Source: Flavobacterium daejeonense DSM 17708 | GTDB taxonomy: Bacteria > Bacteroidota > Bacteroidia > Flavobacteriales > Flavobacteriaceae | DNA length: 64,000 nt | NCBI RefSeq assembly: GCF_000425425.1 | Contig: NZ_AUDK01000004.1 | Location: forward strand, 1-64,000 | Direction of reading: 5' to 3' | Shown here: one piece after another, positions 1-8,815 of the stretch | How the letters are laid out: every line of letters begins with the position of its first letter | Position numbering within the stretch: the first letter of the stretch is position 1 | The notes under the pieces: model-generated | The model's database searches: none | What the model saw: the letters and a program-made list of their open reading frames with translations, nothing else | What the model was told of the DNA's origin: nothing | Translations under genes and position numbers: made by a program

Positions 1-204
1 CTTATGTACAAATCACCTCCCTTGATAAAAGGGAGGGGAAACTTTCTAATCCGTCCTTCGACAAGCTCAGGATGACAATTTGAATTATTTATCTCAGTAT
101 GTTAAGATATTAGCTCGACGCGAGCAGTCTCAAAGACGAAAGTCAAAAGTCATAAAGTGAAAACTTTAGACTTTAAGACCTTAGACTTTAGACTAATAAC
201 CTTA
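1..204. other. Spacer upstream of 5S rRNA with short repeats
   Basis: No gene is seen. The stretch should be the 23S-5S spacer, since a 5S gene follows; the 23S gene itself lies outside the window. It holds a short hairpin around 14-40 (CCTCCCTT / GGGAGG), a hairpin GCTCG/CGAGC at about 113-125, the motif TCCTTCGACAAGCTCAGGAT near 54-73, and an AT-rich run of TTAGACTTTA-type direct repeats at about 165-195. Confidence 0.6.
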
Positions 205-311
205 AGGTGGTTATTGCGGCGGGGCTCACCTCTTCCCATCCCGAACAGAGAAGTTAAGCCCGCCTGCGCAGATGGTACTGCATTTTGTGGGAGAGTATGT
301 CGTCGCCTTTC
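205..311 (+). rRNA. rrf: 5S ribosomal RNA
   Basis: The conserved 5S stretch CCGAACAGAGAAGTTAAGCC lies in the first half. The ends GGTGGTTATTGCGGCGGG and GAGTATGTCGTCGCC can pair as the terminal helix region of Bacteroidota 5S rRNA, and the length of about 107 bases fits. A rho-independent terminator follows at once and two tRNA genes lie downstream, so this is the distal part of an rRNA operon. The exact ends are accurate to only a few bases. Confidence 0.93.
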
Positions 312-315
312 TTTG

Positions 316-341
316 AAAACCCCGTAACGACGGGGTTTTTT
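316..341 (+). terminator. Terminator after 5S rRNA
   Basis: Perfect 9-bp stem AAAACCCCG / CGGGGTTTT with loop TAACGA, followed by a T run. It is placed directly after the 5S gene. Confidence 0.9.
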
Positions 342-369
342 ATTCTTTTTTTATCTTCGGATAAGAAAT

Positions 370-442
370 GGTACCTTAGCTCAGATGGTAGAGCAATGGA
401 CTGAAAATCCATGTGTCCCTGGTTCGATCCCTGGAGGTACCA
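370..442 (+). tRNA. tRNA-Phe (GAA)
   Basis: Acceptor arms GGTACCT / AGGTACC pair perfectly. The D arm GCTC/GAGC, the anticodon stem ATGGA/TCCAT with loop CTGAAAA (anticodon GAA) and the T arm CCTGG/CCTGG with TTCGATC are all present. Length is 73 bases with discriminator A; the CCA end is not encoded. Confidence 0.96.
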
Positions 443-449
443 CTTTATT

Positions 450-535
450 GCTCGGATGGTGAAATTGGTAGACACGCTGGACTTAAAATCCAGTGAACAG
501 CAATGTTCGTGCGGGTTCAAGTCCCGCTCTGAGTA
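450..535 (+). tRNA. tRNA-Leu (TAA)
   Basis: A class II tRNA of 86 bases with a long variable arm (GAACAGCAATGTTC). The acceptor stem GCTCGGA / TCTGAGT pairs with G-T wobbles. The anticodon loop CTTAAAA gives anticodon TAA, and the T loop is TTCAAGT. It lies 7 bases after tRNA-Phe and was probably co-transcribed with it. Confidence 0.95.
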
Positions 536-540
536 CAAAA

Positions 541-578
541 AGCTTCAATTAGAATAATCTAATTGGAGTTTTTTTTTT
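541..578 (+). terminator. Terminator after tRNA-Leu
   Basis: Stem CTTCAATTAGA / TCTAATTGGAG (two G-T pairs) with a 4-base loop, followed by about ten T. It ends the tRNA transcript and abuts the stop codon of the convergent GH43 gene. Confidence 0.88.
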
Positions 579-1545
579 ATTTAAAAGTATCTTTTATTCC
601 GTTATTAGTTCTTTTAATTTTTTGGATGGTTCCGTCTTCATTGAAATAAAGATTTTCGGCACATACCTGACGTTGTCTTTCTCCACAGTTTGATTCGTTT
701 TCTAGCCAACGGTGGTAAAATAATATCCATTTTCCTTTGAATTCTACAATTGAATGGTGATTGTTGCTTTCGTTTTCTTCATCCATGATTACTCCCTGAT
801 ATTTCCAAGGGCCTTTTGGAGATTTGGCTGTATAATAAGTTAAAATTCTATTTTCTTCAGGCATTGTATAATAGTAAAGATCTTTTCTTTTAAATATCCA
901 TGGTCCTTCTCTTTTGGGTTTATAACCTCCCATGTCCATTTTGTATAGATTTCCTTTTACACTAAGTAAATCATCATTCATTTCGGCAACTAAATAATCG
1001 CCTCCTCCGTTGAAATAGATGTATCCTTTGCCGTTGTCGTCAATAAAGAGGCAAGGATCATTAGCGTAAGGCGTTGTCCATAGAGGTTTTCCAATGGCAT
1101 CTTTGAATGGACCGATGGGGGAATCACTTACAGCTATACCGATTCCCATCCATTTTGTACTGTTTTTTGGGTTTACTCGGTCTTTAAAACCTGTTCCTGC
1201 CGGAAAGCAAAAATAATACTTGCCATTTTTGTAAGCGCAGTCTGGAGCCCAGGCGAAATTATCGGCCCAATCAAGATCGTTAACGGATAAAATAACTCCG
1301 TGATCTGTCCAATTGACTAAGTCAGCCGAAGAAAAAACATGCCAGTCTTTCATGAAAAAATCAGTCTGACATTCTTCGTCATGGGAGGTGTAAACATACA
1401 TTTTTCCGTCTTTCCATACATGAGCGGAGGGGTCAGCTGTAAATATTTTGCTTCCGAAGTTGAGGGGATTTTGAGAAAATGATTTTTTTGAGCTTCCGAT
1501 TAATAAAAGAAAAGCAGATAGAATTGATATGGTTTTTCTATTCAT
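577..1545 (-). CDS. Secreted glycoside hydrolase family 43 protein
   Basis: A 322-residue protein with an N-terminal signal peptide (about residues 1-25) and a single five-bladed beta-propeller GH43 domain. The three expected acidic residues are visible: the base Asp38 in FTADPSAHVW, the pKa-modulating Asp163 in YANDPCLF, and the acid Glu213 in REGPWIFK. The family cleaves alpha-L-arabinofuranosyl or beta-xylosyl linkages in plant polysaccharides; the substrate cannot be read from the sequence. There is no carbohydrate-binding module and no neighbouring SusC/SusD pair, so it is not part of an obvious polysaccharide utilisation locus. It faces the tRNA genes convergently. Confidence 0.88.
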   Translation of the reverse strand: MNRKTISILSAFLLLIGSSKKSFSQNPLNFGSKIFTADPSAHVWKDGKMYVYTSHDEECQTDFFMKDWHVFSSADLVNWTDHGVILSVNDLDWADNFAWAPDCAYKNGKYYFCFPAGTGFKDRVNPKNSTKWMGIGIAVSDSPIGPFKDAIGKPLWTTPYANDPCLFIDDNGKGYIYFNGGGDYLVAEMNDDLLSVKGNLYKMDMGGYKPKREGPWIFKRKDLYYYTMPEENRILTYYTAKSPKGPWKYQGVIMDEENESNNHHSIVEFKGKWILFYHRWLENESNCGERQRQVCAENLYFNEDGTIQKIKRTNNGIKDTFK

Positions 1546-1602
1546 TTAAGTTGGTTTTTTAGATTAGAAATCATGGTTATGATAAATATAAGTGATTTTA
1601 AA

Positions 1603-1633
1603 TAAAAAAACCTTGCTTTTTAGGGCAAGGTTT
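1603..1633 (-). terminator. Terminator of the lipoprotein gene
   Basis: Read on the minus strand, stem AAACCTTGC / GCAAGGTTT is followed by a seven-T run. It lies 20 bases past the stop of the upstream minus-strand lipoprotein gene. Confidence 0.85.
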
Positions 1634-1652
1634 AAGAAAAAGATACTTGTTT

Positions 1653-2129
1653 TTATTTAGTTTTTACTAATGTGTATTTTTCAGTGGTGGTTTTTCCTGA
1701 TTGGACTCCTGAAATTTCGGTAATAATGCCATTGGAGTCTTTTTTATAAGTGATTTTTTGAGGATAATCGTTTTTTAGATTTTCAAAAAGTACTTTGTCT
1801 TCAATTTCTTTATTCAGTTCAAAACGGATAGGTTTGTTGTTGTTTTGTCCTTTTATAGTAGTTATATAACTAAGTTTTTCTCCATTTTGTTGGAGGATAA
1901 TATTTTCGTGGTGAATCGTGTCTTTGTCTTTGATAAAAAGTGATTGCGCCTTAAATGTGCTGTCATTTACTTTTTGCCAACTTTCCGAAAGTGTGCCCCA
2001 ATTAGTTTTGTATTCCCAATTTCCAATAAGCCAATCAGCTTTTTTAATCAGGTCTTTTTCGGTTGAATTATTTTTTTGACATGCGATGACAAGCAAAAAA
2101 GCAAATAAATAGAAGATTGATTTTTTCAT
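1653..2129 (-). CDS. Small lipoprotein, DUF6265-like
   Basis: A 158-residue protein with a lipoprotein signal (hydrophobic stretch ending in the lipobox LLVIAC, Cys17), so it is probably anchored in the envelope. The mature part starts with WLIGNWEYKTNWGTLSESW, a pattern of the lipocalin-like DUF6265 family as I recall it, with alternating beta strands to the end. The family has no assigned reaction. It has its own terminator and is divergent from the MFS transporter, so it appears to be a single-gene unit. The family name is tentative; the lipoprotein call is firm. Confidence 0.75.
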   Translation of the reverse strand: MKKSIFYLFAFLLVIACQKNNSTEKDLIKKADWLIGNWEYKTNWGTLSESWQKVNDSTFKAQSLFIKDKDTIHHENIILQQNGEKLSYITTIKGQNNNKPIRFELNKEIEDKVLFENLKNDYPQKITYKKDSNGIITEISGVQSGKTTTEKYTLVKTK

Positions 2130-2270
2130 AAAAAAGGATTTGATGTTGTGTCAAATTCGAGACAAAATTACGAAAAATACTATTTGTTTTATTAGTTGAG
2201 ATTATCATTATTTTAATATTCTTTACATATTAAAAGCTTTATTTTTACAGTCCAATTTGAAATTTATAAC

Positions 2271-3431
2271 ATGATTACAGACTGTTTTAGAAAAATAAGT
2301 CAGACTCCTAAAGGATATCGATTAGCAACAACCGTTTTTTTCTTTATTTCAGGTTTTGGATATTCTTCCTGGGCATCGCGAATTCCGGCGATTAAAGAAC
2401 AGTTGCATTTGTCGGAAGCTGAATTTGGAACGGTTTTGTTTGCTTTTCCAATAGGCTTAATGTTAACGATGCCTTTTACACGAAGAATTTTAAATATAAT
2501 GAGCAGTCGTTATTGTATGCTGTTAGGAGCAGTTATGTTTAATGTCGTTTTGGCTTTGCCTGGTTTTGCAGCATTTGTATGGCAATTGGTTTTGATTCTT
2601 CTGATATTTGGTGGTTCGCGTAATATTTTGAATTTGTCGATGAATGCACAGGCGCTAGAAGTGCAGCGTTTGTATCCAAAATCGATTATGACTACTTTTC
2701 ATGCTGTATGGAGTTTGGCTGGATTTGCCGGAGCCGGATTAGGATATGTCATGGTAACGCAACATATAGATCCTTCGTTTCATCTGTTAGGAATAAGTGT
2801 TGCAATGCTTGCGGTTACCGCCTCTTTTTATCCAATGACAATTGAGTGTGAACCGTCAAAAGAACAATCTAAGTTTTTTTCGATGCCGGATAAAACCTTG
2901 TTGAAATTTGCTATTATTTGTTTTGTGTCAATGGCTTGTGAAAATACGATGTACGACTGGAGTGGGATTTATTTTCAAAATGTTTTGCATGCCTCACAGA
3001 AGATGACTACGGCGGCTTTTGTTTTCTTTATGACGGCAGTAACACTGGGACGTTTTTGTGGTGATTATGCCGTGATGCGATTTGGTATAAAAAACATATT
3101 GTTGTACAGCGCTATATTTATTTCATTGGGATTTTTATTATGCTTTTTACTTCCTTTTGTGGTTACAACAATTTTTGGATTTATATTAATTGGGATTGGG
3201 GTTTCCTGTACGGTCCCTTTGGTTTTTAGTATAGCCGGAAAATCTAAAAATTTGAGTAGCGGTTCGGCTTTGACTTCTATTTCAACGATTGGATATTTAG
3301 GGTTTTTAGTTGTACCGCCAATGGTGGGTTATATTTCAGAAATTTTGAGTATGAAATGGGCTTTTTTAATAATGGCTTTTTTAGGTGGAGTGATGATTTT
3401 TATGGTGAATAAAATTTCGGAAGAAAATTAG
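2271..3431 (+). CDS. MFS transporter, YbjJ-like
   Basis: A 386-residue integral inner-membrane protein with about twelve hydrophobic helices. The N-terminal segment WASRIPAIKEQLHLSEAEFG, with a following glycine-rich helix, resembles the YbjJ branch of the major facilitator superfamily. These are proton-coupled or facilitative transporters and the substrate of this branch is not established. The ATG start gives an N-terminal cytoplasmic tail of about 20 residues before the first helix. It is not in an operon: prfA has its own promoter downstream and the upstream gene is divergent. No clear terminator follows; the 180-base gap holds a degenerate repeat. Confidence 0.85.
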   Translation: MITDCFRKISQTPKGYRLATTVFFFISGFGYSSWASRIPAIKEQLHLSEAEFGTVLFAFPIGLMLTMPFTRRILNIMSSRYCMLLGAVMFNVVLALPGFAAFVWQLVLILLIFGGSRNILNLSMNAQALEVQRLYPKSIMTTFHAVWSLAGFAGAGLGYVMVTQHIDPSFHLLGISVAMLAVTASFYPMTIECEPSKEQSKFFSMPDKTLLKFAIICFVSMACENTMYDWSGIYFQNVLHASQKMTTAAFVFFMTAVTLGRFCGDYAVMRFGIKNILLYSAIFISLGFLLCFLLPFVVTTIFGFILIGIGVSCTVPLVFSIAGKSKNLSSGSALTSISTIGYLGFLVVPPMVGYISEILSMKWAFLIMAFLGGVMIFMVNKISEEN

Positions 3432-3434
3432 TGT

Positions 3435-3560
3435 ACTACAACGGACTTTTGGAACTGAAGGGAGCGGTATCTCTAGATTTAAGAAAAACAAACCTTTTTA
3501 GCCGTAGTTTTTGTTTATCGGGAAACAGGTTAAGCTCCAAAAAAAATCTAAAAAGAGGCT
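3435..3560. repeat. Possible decayed dispersed repeat
   Basis: The gap between the MFS gene and prfA contains GAAGGGAGCGGTATCTCT at about 3457-3474. This resembles the reverse complement of the dispersed repeat seen at 22201-22300 (GAAGGATGGAAGCGGCATCC). Short complementary blocks (CTCTAGATTT at about 3471-3480 and AAATCT..AGAG near 3545-3557) could form an extended hairpin. The relationship is by eye only. Confidence 0.35.
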
Positions 3561-3583
3561 TCTAAATTGTGCAATCTTTTTTG

Positions 3584-3591
3584 TATTTTTG
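3584..3591 (+). promoter_or_regulatory. prfA promoter -7 element
   Basis: TATTTTTG matches the Bacteroidota TAnnTTTG element exactly and lies 26 bases before the chosen prfA ATG. A TTG start at 3569, 48 bases upstream in the same frame, would place this element inside the gene, which argues against that start. No well-spaced -33 TTG is visible. Confidence 0.65.
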
Positions 3592-3616
3592 CACTCCAAT
3601 TATAAGGACTATAACT

Positions 3617-4693
3617 ATGTTAGACAGACTTCAGATAGTAAAGCAACGTTTTGATGAAATTTCGGATTTGATTATCCAACCGGATGTAATTGCCGATCAA
3701 AAACGTTATGTACAGTTAAATAAAGAGTATAAAGATCTTAAGGCTTTGGCTGAAAAAAGAGATGAATATGTTCTTTTGATGGCTAATATTGACGAGGCAA
3801 ACGAAATTATTGCTGACGGAAGTGATGCTGATATGGTAGAAATGGCTAAAATGCAGTTGGATGAAGCTAAGGAAAGATTGCCTCAGTTAGAAGAGGAAAT
3901 CAAGTTTATGTTGATTCCTAAAGATCCTGAGGATGCTAAGAATGTGATGGTGGAAATTCGTGCCGGGACAGGAGGAGATGAAGCGAGTATTTTTGCCGGA
4001 GATTTATTTAGAATGTACACTAAATATTGTGAAAGTAAAGGTTGGAGAACATCGGTTGTGGATATGAATGAAGGTACTTCGGGAGGTTTCAAGGAGATTA
4101 TTTTTGAAGTAACCGGAGAAGATGTTTACGGAACTTTAAAATTTGAAGCTGGGGTACACCGTGTACAGCGTGTTCCTCAAACAGAAACTCAAGGACGTGT
4201 ACATACATCGGCAGCTACGGTAATGGTATTACCTGAAGCTGAAGAATTTGATGTGCAAATTGATATGAATGATGTCCGTATTGATTTATTTTGTTCATCA
4301 GGACCTGGAGGGCAGTCGGTAAATACGACCAAATCGGCGGTGCGTTTAACACATATTCCTACCGGATTAGTAGCGCAATGTCAGGATCAAAAATCACAAC
4401 ATAAAAATAAGGATAAGGCATTAGAGGTTTTACGTTCTCGTTTGTACGAAATGGAATTGGCTAAAAAACAAGCTGAAGATGCTTCAAAACGTAGTTCTCA
4501 GGTAAGTTCCGGAGACCGTTCGGCAAAAATTAGAACTTATAATTATGCTCAGGGTCGTGTAACGGATCACAGAATTGGTTTGACTTTGTATGATTTAGGG
4601 AATATTATGAATGGTGATATTCAGAAAATTGTAGATGAGTTACAACTAGTTAACAATACTGAAAAACTAAAAGAAGCCAGCGAGGTTTTCTAA
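3617..4693 (+). CDS. prfA: Peptide chain release factor 1
   Basis: RF1 recognises UAA and UAG stop codons in the ribosomal A site and triggers peptide release. The 358-residue protein has the class I release factor layout: an N-terminal helical PCRF domain, the codon-reading PxT motif in [10 protein letters not shown], and the catalytic GGQ (Gly231-Gly232-Gln233) in [17 protein letters not shown]. The C-terminal [18 protein letters not shown] is typical of RF1. The frame is open to a TTG at 3569, but the ATG at 3617 gives the normal family length and follows a -7 element at 3584-3591. It is monocistronic and followed by a terminator. Confidence 0.97.
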   Translation: MLDRLQIVKQRFDEISDLIIQPDVIADQKRYVQLNKEYKDLKALAEKRDEYVLLMANIDEANEIIADGSDADMVEMAKMQLDEAKERLPQLEEEIKFMLIPKDPEDAKNVMVEIRAGTGGDEASIFAGDLFRMYTKYCESKGWRTSVVDMNEGTSGGFKEIIFEVTGEDVYGTLKFEAGVHRVQRVPQTETQGRVHTSAATVMVLPEAEEFDVQIDMNDVRIDLFCSSGPGGQSVNTTKSAVRLTHIPTGLVAQCQDQKSQHKNKDKALEVLRSRLYEMELAKKQAEDASKRSSQVSSGDRSAKIRTYNYAQGRVTDHRIGLTLYDLGNIMNGDIQKIVDELQLVNNTEKLKEASEVF

Positions 4694-4751
4694 TCGTTAA
4701 CTGAATATTATTTGTTAAAAAAAAGTATAATTTTTTATTTAAATTAATAAG

Positions 4752-4794
4752 AAAAAGCACTTAACTTGCGTTTGTAAATTAAGTGTTTTTTTTT
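4752..4794 (+). terminator. prfA terminator
   Basis: Stem AAAAAGCACTTAA / TTAAGTGTTTTT with a 14-base loop, then a T run ending at about 4794. Confidence 0.75.
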
Positions 4795-4825
4795 GCCCTA
4801 AATTATTAACTAAATAGTATTATGT

Positions 4826-6892
4826 ATGAAGAAGAGAATTTATCTTTCGTTATTTGCCTTTACCGGCTTTTTTTCGGTAAATGCACAGTCTTATCTGGGA
4901 TATACGCCGGATAATTATGCCGGTGTTCAGAGTGTATTGTTTAATCCAGCGTCCATAGTTGATTCTCGTTTTAAAACTGATATTAATATCTTTTCTATTA
5001 GTTCTGCTGCCGGGAATGATTTGTATGGTGTTAAGATTTTTGATGTTTTTAAAAGCGGATATGATTTTGATTTAGAAGCTAAAAAGAATTTTAGCAATGC
5101 GAATCGTGCTTTTTTAAATACGGATGTAATGGGACCATCGGTAATGTTTAACATTGCTCCTAAACATTCTTTGGCAATTTTTACCAGAGCCAGGGCTTTT
5201 GTTAATGTGATTGATGTGAATGGACAAGTAATTAATGATATTACAAAAGATAATTCTTCCAGTTTTCCTACTGCTAATGTTGGAAGCCCAAATGCCGTTG
5301 GGAATTCCTGGGGTGAGTTAGGAATTTCTTATGCTGCTGTTTTATATCAAAAAGGGCAACATTTCTTAAAAGGAGGTATTACAGCCAAATATTTGCAAGG
5401 GGTAGCAAACTACCATTTTCAAGGAACCGGAATTACAATGGCATATAATGAGGATTTGATTTTGCCACAAAACAGTACTTATACCACAACGGGTACAGCT
5501 GTTTACGGATCGAGTCAGGATTTTGCAGCTAATTCAGATCTAGATATAGATTCAAAATCAAGAGGTTTTGGTGTTGATTTAGGTTTAGTTTATGAATGGA
5601 GACCTGAATATACAGCGGACAGAGCGGATATTAACGACTTAAAAGAAGTAAATAAATACAAACTGCGTTTTGGTATTTCGGTAACTGATTTAGGTTCTGT
5701 GAAATACGCTAAAGGAGTTCGTAATATGTATGATTTAAACAAGACAATTACTCAGGATGATTATGATAGCTCTGAAAATTTTGATCAGTTCTTGGAGGAT
5801 AATTATAGTAGTATTCCGGTTGACGGAACTGTAAGATCATATTTACCAACGGCTTTACATGCTGATGTAGATTGGAATATTTACAAAAAATTCTATTTGA
5901 ATGCTAATGGTGATTTAGGAATTGTAAGTGATACCAAATTAAATCAAAATAGTATTGCTAATCGTGTGAGCGTAACGCCTCGTTACGAGTCGAAATGGTT
6001 TAGTGCTTATATTCCGGTATCTTATATGGATTATAGCAAACAGGCGCAAGTGGGGCTAGGTTTAAGAACAGGAGTTTTCTTTATCGGTTCAGGTTCAGTT
6101 CTTTCTAATTTGGCTTCAAAAAGTTCAAAAGCTGCTGATATTCATTTAGGATTTAAAATCCCGGTTTATCAAAAGAAAGCGAAAGATCAGGATGGAGACG
6201 GAGTATTGGATAAAGATGATGCTTGTCCTACTGTTGCAGGGCCAGTTGAAAATAACGGATGTCCTTGGGGAGATCAGGATAATGATGGCGTTTTAGATAA
6301 AGACGATAAATGTCCAACTGTTGCCGGACCAGCTGCTAATAAAGGTTGTCCGTGGGAAGACAAGGATAAAGACGGCGTTTTAGATAAAGATGATAAATGT
6401 CCAACAGTTGCCGGACCAAAAGAAAATGCAGGTTGTCCTTGGCCGGATACTGACGGTGATGGTGTTTTAGACAAAGATGATAAATGTCCTAAAGTAAAAG
6501 GAACTTTGGCGAATAACGGTTGCCCTGAAGTAACTACTGAAGTGATTAAAAAATTAAATGATTTCTCTAAATCTGTTTTATTTGACACTTCTAAAGCAAC
6601 TATTAAAGCAGAATCTACTGCGAAATTAGATGAAATTGTAAAAGTGATGAACGAATACAGCAATGCTAATTTCAAATTAGAAGGACATACTGATAGTACT
6701 GGTAATGCAGCTAAAAATCTTCAGTTATCAAAAGACAGAGCCGCAGCAGTTAAAGATTATTTAATTGCCAAAGGTATCAGCGCTGACAGACTTTCTTCTG
6801 AAGGTTATGGAATTACTAAACCAATTGCTTCTAACAAAACAGTAGAAGGCAGAGCTCAAAATCGTAGAGTAGAAATTATTGTAGTAAAATAA
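4826..6892 (+). CDS. OmpA-family outer membrane protein (DUF5723 + TSP3-like repeats + OmpA)
   Basis: A 688-residue protein in three parts. A signal peptide ends near VNAQ (residue 21). A beta-rich region to about residue 450 resembles DUF5723 barrels (start [12 protein letters not shown], with NPASI). Then come four tandem 29-residue Asp-rich repeats of the type [18 protein letters not shown] with paired cysteines, as in thrombospondin type 3 calcium-binding repeats. A C-terminal OmpA domain ([32 protein letters not shown]) should bind peptidoglycan. The likely role is linking the outer membrane to the cell wall. It is monocistronic, with a strong terminator after the stop. The repeats are nearly identical in DNA, so length variation between strains is possible. 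Confidence 0.9.
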   Translation: MKKRIYLSLFAFTGFFSVNAQSYLGYTPDNYAGVQSVLFNPASIVDSRFKTDINIFSISSAAGNDLYGVKIFDVFKSGYDFDLEAKKNFSNANRAFLNTDVMGPSVMFNIAPKHSLAIFTRARAFVNVIDVNGQVINDITKDNSSSFPTANVGSPNAVGNSWGELGISYAAVLYQKGQHFLKGGITAKYLQGVANYHFQGTGITMAYNEDLILPQNSTYTTTGTAVYGSSQDFAANSDLDIDSKSRGFGVDLGLVYEWRPEYTADRADINDLKEVNKYKLRFGISVTDLGSVKYAKGVRNMYDLNKTITQDDYDSSENFDQFLEDNYSSIPVDGTVRSYLPTALHADVDWNIYKKFYLNANGDLGIVSDTKLNQNSIANRVSVTPRYESKWFSAYIPVSYMDYSKQAQVGLGLRTGVFFIGSGSVLSNLASKSSKAADIHLGFKIPVYQKKAKDQDGDGVLDKDDACPTVAGPVENNGCPWGDQDNDGVLDKDDKCPTVAGPAANKGCPWEDKDKDGVLDKDDKCPTVAGPKENAGCPWPDTDGDGVLDKDDKCPKVKGTLANNGCPEVTTEVIKKLNDFSKSVLFDTSKATIKAESTAKLDEIVKVMNEYSNANFKLEGHTDSTGNAAKNLQLSKDRAAAVKDYLIAKGISADRLSSEGYGITKPIASNKTVEGRAQNRRVEIIVVK
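6185..6529 (+). repeat. Four tandem 87-bp coding repeats
   Basis: Four consecutive copies encode 29-residue units [20 protein letters not shown]4-N-x-GCP. They are the calcium-binding-type linker between the barrel and the OmpA domain. The second and third copies are the most alike. Confidence 0.92.
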
Positions 6893-6910
6893 TTTAATTT
6901 AAATTGATAA

Positions 6911-6939
6911 AAAAATGAGGCCTGAGTGCCTCATTTTTT
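6911..6939 (+). terminator. Terminator of the OmpA-family gene
   Basis: Perfect stem AAAATGAGGC / GCCTCATTTT with a 6-base loop, followed by T residues. Confidence 0.9.
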
Positions 6940-6954
6940 GTTTTGTTTAAAAAA

Positions 6955-6996
6955 GGAAAGCTCCCTCTTCAAGTCGAAAAGAGGGAGCTTTTTTAT
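6955..6996 (-). terminator. Bidirectional terminator
   Basis: A 13-bp perfect stem AAAGCTCCCTCTT / AAGAGGGAGCTTT at 6957-6969 and 6979-6991. T runs follow on both strands. It should end the minus-strand lipoprotein gene and back up the plus-strand terminator just before it. Confidence 0.85.
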
Positions 6997-7018
6997 ATAA
7001 ATAGAAGTAGAAGGGGGC

Positions 7019-7666
7019 TTATTCTTTAGCTTCTGTATTCTCTTTAGATTTAGCAGTAGCTCTGTTTATTTGGTAAAGAGTGGCAAATTTTATTTTCAAA
7101 CCTGCAATTTTGATGTTGTCTTTTGAAGACAAACCTTCTTTTTCAACAGTGTTTTTTCGGGTATCTAAGGCTTCGTAGATAAGTTTAATTTCATCCCAGT
7201 CTTCTCTGCTGTAAGAATCTTTATTTTGTTCGATAGTGCTAATAAAATGCAAATAAACATTAGCAATATTGTCTTTATTTACCCATTCAAGTTTCATGTC
7301 TTCGCCAACTTTTTCGGTAAAAAAGCTGTTTCTGAAACTTTCATGCAACATAGCATCTCTTTTTAAAAGGACTGCAGCTTTGTATTCTTCATATTTGCTG
7401 TCAGCTTTATCAATCAGGGATTCCATTTCCATTTTGTTTTCCAGTTGATTCATAGCGTCCTGAGCTTCCATTTTGACTTTTTCATATCGGACCTGAATGC
7501 TTTCCCAGTTTTTGGTGGTTTCATCAGTAGCTACCCGGCTGATGGAATCAACATACATTGTAAATTGAGCCACTTTTTGATGTGCCATTTCCTGTTTTTC
7601 ATCTTTACAGGAAACACTAAGGGTGACCAGAACAGTTAAAGCTATATATTTATGGATATTTTTCAT
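7019..7666 (-). CDS. Lipoprotein, possibly DUF6565
   Basis: A 215-residue lipoprotein with a signal ending in the lipobox LSVSC (Cys20). The rest is strongly helical and charged with no recognisable catalytic motif: an early amphipathic region (VAQFTMYVDSISRVA), a long helix rich in Glu/Lys and Met, and a Lys/Glu-rich tail. It resembles small Flavobacterium lipoproteins that I associate with DUF6565; this is tentative. It is the last gene of a minus-strand block of envelope proteins (7019-10180) and is probably anchored in the inner or outer membrane facing the periplasm. Confidence 0.65.
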   Translation of the reverse strand: MKNIHKYIALTVLVTLSVSCKDEKQEMAHQKVAQFTMYVDSISRVATDETTKNWESIQVRYEKVKMEAQDAMNQLENKMEMESLIDKADSKYEEYKAAVLLKRDAMLHESFRNSFFTEKVGEDMKLEWVNKDNIANVYLHFISTIEQNKDSYSREDWDEIKLIYEALDTRKNTVEKEGLSSKDNIKIAGLKIKFATLYQINRATAKSKENTEAKE

Positions 7667-7739
7667 AGGTTTTCTATTTTAAATTAATATGAAGTTGATT
7701 TGTGAGTAGTATTTTTTACATACTACTCATCATTTTTCT

Positions 7740-8276
7740 TTAAAGTTTAAATCCGTAAGCCAATCGCAAAGCAACTTGTCCCAGACCTTTGTCGGCGGCA
7801 TCGTTTCTTATCGAAGGGAAATCAGGTAAGTATTCATAACGTACACTGATATCGATGTATTTAGTTGCATAACCAATTCCCGGACTTAATAACAATGATT
7901 TGTCGTTGTATTTATTGGTTACTGCAAATGCAGCTCCGGCTTCTCCCATTAAGTAGAATTTGTCTTTTAAAACAAAGGCTTTAAAACCTAATTTGGCAGG
8001 AATATAACCTAAATCATTGTCGTCTCCGCTAACGAATAAATTACTGAAACCTGTGGTTGCTGTAAGCGAATATCTTTTAGATAAATCATATTGTAAACGA
8101 ACATCTCCGCCAACATTTAAGTTGTATGGATCTTCAAAAGGATAACCGACATTGGCACCAATACCTAATTTGAATTTTTGTTCATATTTATCTCCCGGAA
8201 TATCCTGAGCCATTATGGAAGTGGTTCCCAGAAGAAATAAAAATAAGACCGCGATATTTTGGATTACATTTTTCAT
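7740..8276 (-). CDS. Small outer membrane beta-barrel protein
   Basis: A 178-residue protein with a signal peptide (cleavage likely after SIMAQ, about residue 24). Eight or so amphipathic strands alternate with short turns, and it ends in an aromatic/hydrophobic C-terminus (LRLAYGFKL) typical of outer-membrane barrels. A small OmpW/OmpX-size barrel is the best description; no ligand is evident. It sits 73 bases upstream (in transcription order) of the DUF6565-like lipoprotein gene and is probably part of the same envelope block. Confidence 0.75.
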   Translation of the reverse strand: MKNVIQNIAVLFLFLLGTTSIMAQDIPGDKYEQKFKLGIGANVGYPFEDPYNLNVGGDVRLQYDLSKRYSLTATTGFSNLFVSGDDNDLGYIPAKLGFKAFVLKDKFYLMGEAGAAFAVTNKYNDKSLLLSPGIGYATKYIDISVRYEYLPDFPSIRNDAADKGLGQVALRLAYGFKL

Positions 8277-8342
8277 GATGAGTTCGATTTGAGTTTTACA
8301 ATTATTTTTTACTTAATTTTTTTTTGAATAGAAAGATGCTGT

Positions 8343-8609
8343 TTAGCTTTTGTTAGTCATTCCATTCCCGGCTTTCGATTTGCTTTCCTGAAGCAATCGA
8401 TGTGCATCGTCAGAAATTATTTTGTACTTATGATCTATTTTTTCAATCAGTTTGTCAAAATCTTCTTTTGCGTGTTCTTTAAGCGCTTTGGATTTTTCTG
8501 CGATTTTTTTTCTGGTTTTTTTCCCGCTTCGGGGTGCAAATAGTATTCCTAAAGCTGCTCCTGCTGCCAGTCCGCCAATTGCGGCCAGCATTACTTTATT
8601 TGTTTTCAT
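8343..8609 (-). CDS. YtxH domain-containing protein
   Basis: An 88-residue protein with one N-terminal glycine/alanine-rich membrane segment (residues about 7-26, MLAAIGGLAAGAALGILFAP). This is followed by the RSGKKTRKKIAEK basic stretch and a long helical cytoplasmic tail, the standard YtxH arrangement. Members of this family are general-stress proteins in Firmicutes and are common in Bacteroidota; their activity is unknown. It is followed closely by other stress-type small genes on the same strand, which supports a stress role. Confidence 0.85.
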   Translation of the reverse strand: MKTNKVMLAAIGGLAAGAALGILFAPRSGKKTRKKIAEKSKALKEHAKEDFDKLIEKIDHKYKIISDDAHRLLQESKSKAGNGMTNKS

Positions 8610-8634
8610 AATATATGGATTTTAGGGTTATTTT

Positions 8635-8787
8635 TTAAAGTTGTTTTCCGCTAATAATTCTCATAAGTACCGCAATTACTGCAATTACTAATAAAATATG
8701 AATCAGACTTCCGATACTGTAGATAAAGAATCCTAAGGCCCAAAATATTACTAATAATACTGCGGCCAGATAAAGTATATTTCCCAT
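8635..8787 (-). CDS. Small membrane protein, DUF5670 / lmo0937-like
   Basis: A 50-residue protein. It starts MGNILYLAAVLLVIFWALGF and contains two closely spaced hydrophobic helices (residues 4-22 and 28-45) with a short loop, ending ISGKQL. This matches the lmo0937/DUF5670 family of two-helix membrane peptides, often found beside YtxH and other stress genes. It lies 25 bases from the YtxH gene and 28 bases from the barrel gene upstream, all on the same strand. Function unknown; the coding call rests on the family pattern and position. Confidence 0.8.
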   Translation of the reverse strand: MGNILYLAAVLLVIFWALGFFIYSIGSLIHILLVIAVIAVLMRIISGKQL

Positions 8788-8815
8788 GATTTCTTTGTTT
8801 TTAGATTAAAAATAT

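Noticed and set aside
254..538. Long minus-strand frame across the 5S and tRNA genes
   Set aside because: It overlaps a 5S rRNA gene, two tRNAs and a terminator, all of which are firmly supported.
3569..3616. Extended start of prfA at TTG 3569
   Set aside because: The extra 16 residues have no family match and the -7 element at 3584-3591 would fall inside the gene.
6274..6675. 133-residue minus-strand frame with repeated SLSKTPS blocks
   Set aside because: It is the complement of the four tandem 87-bp repeats in the OmpA-family gene; the repetition comes from the sense strand.
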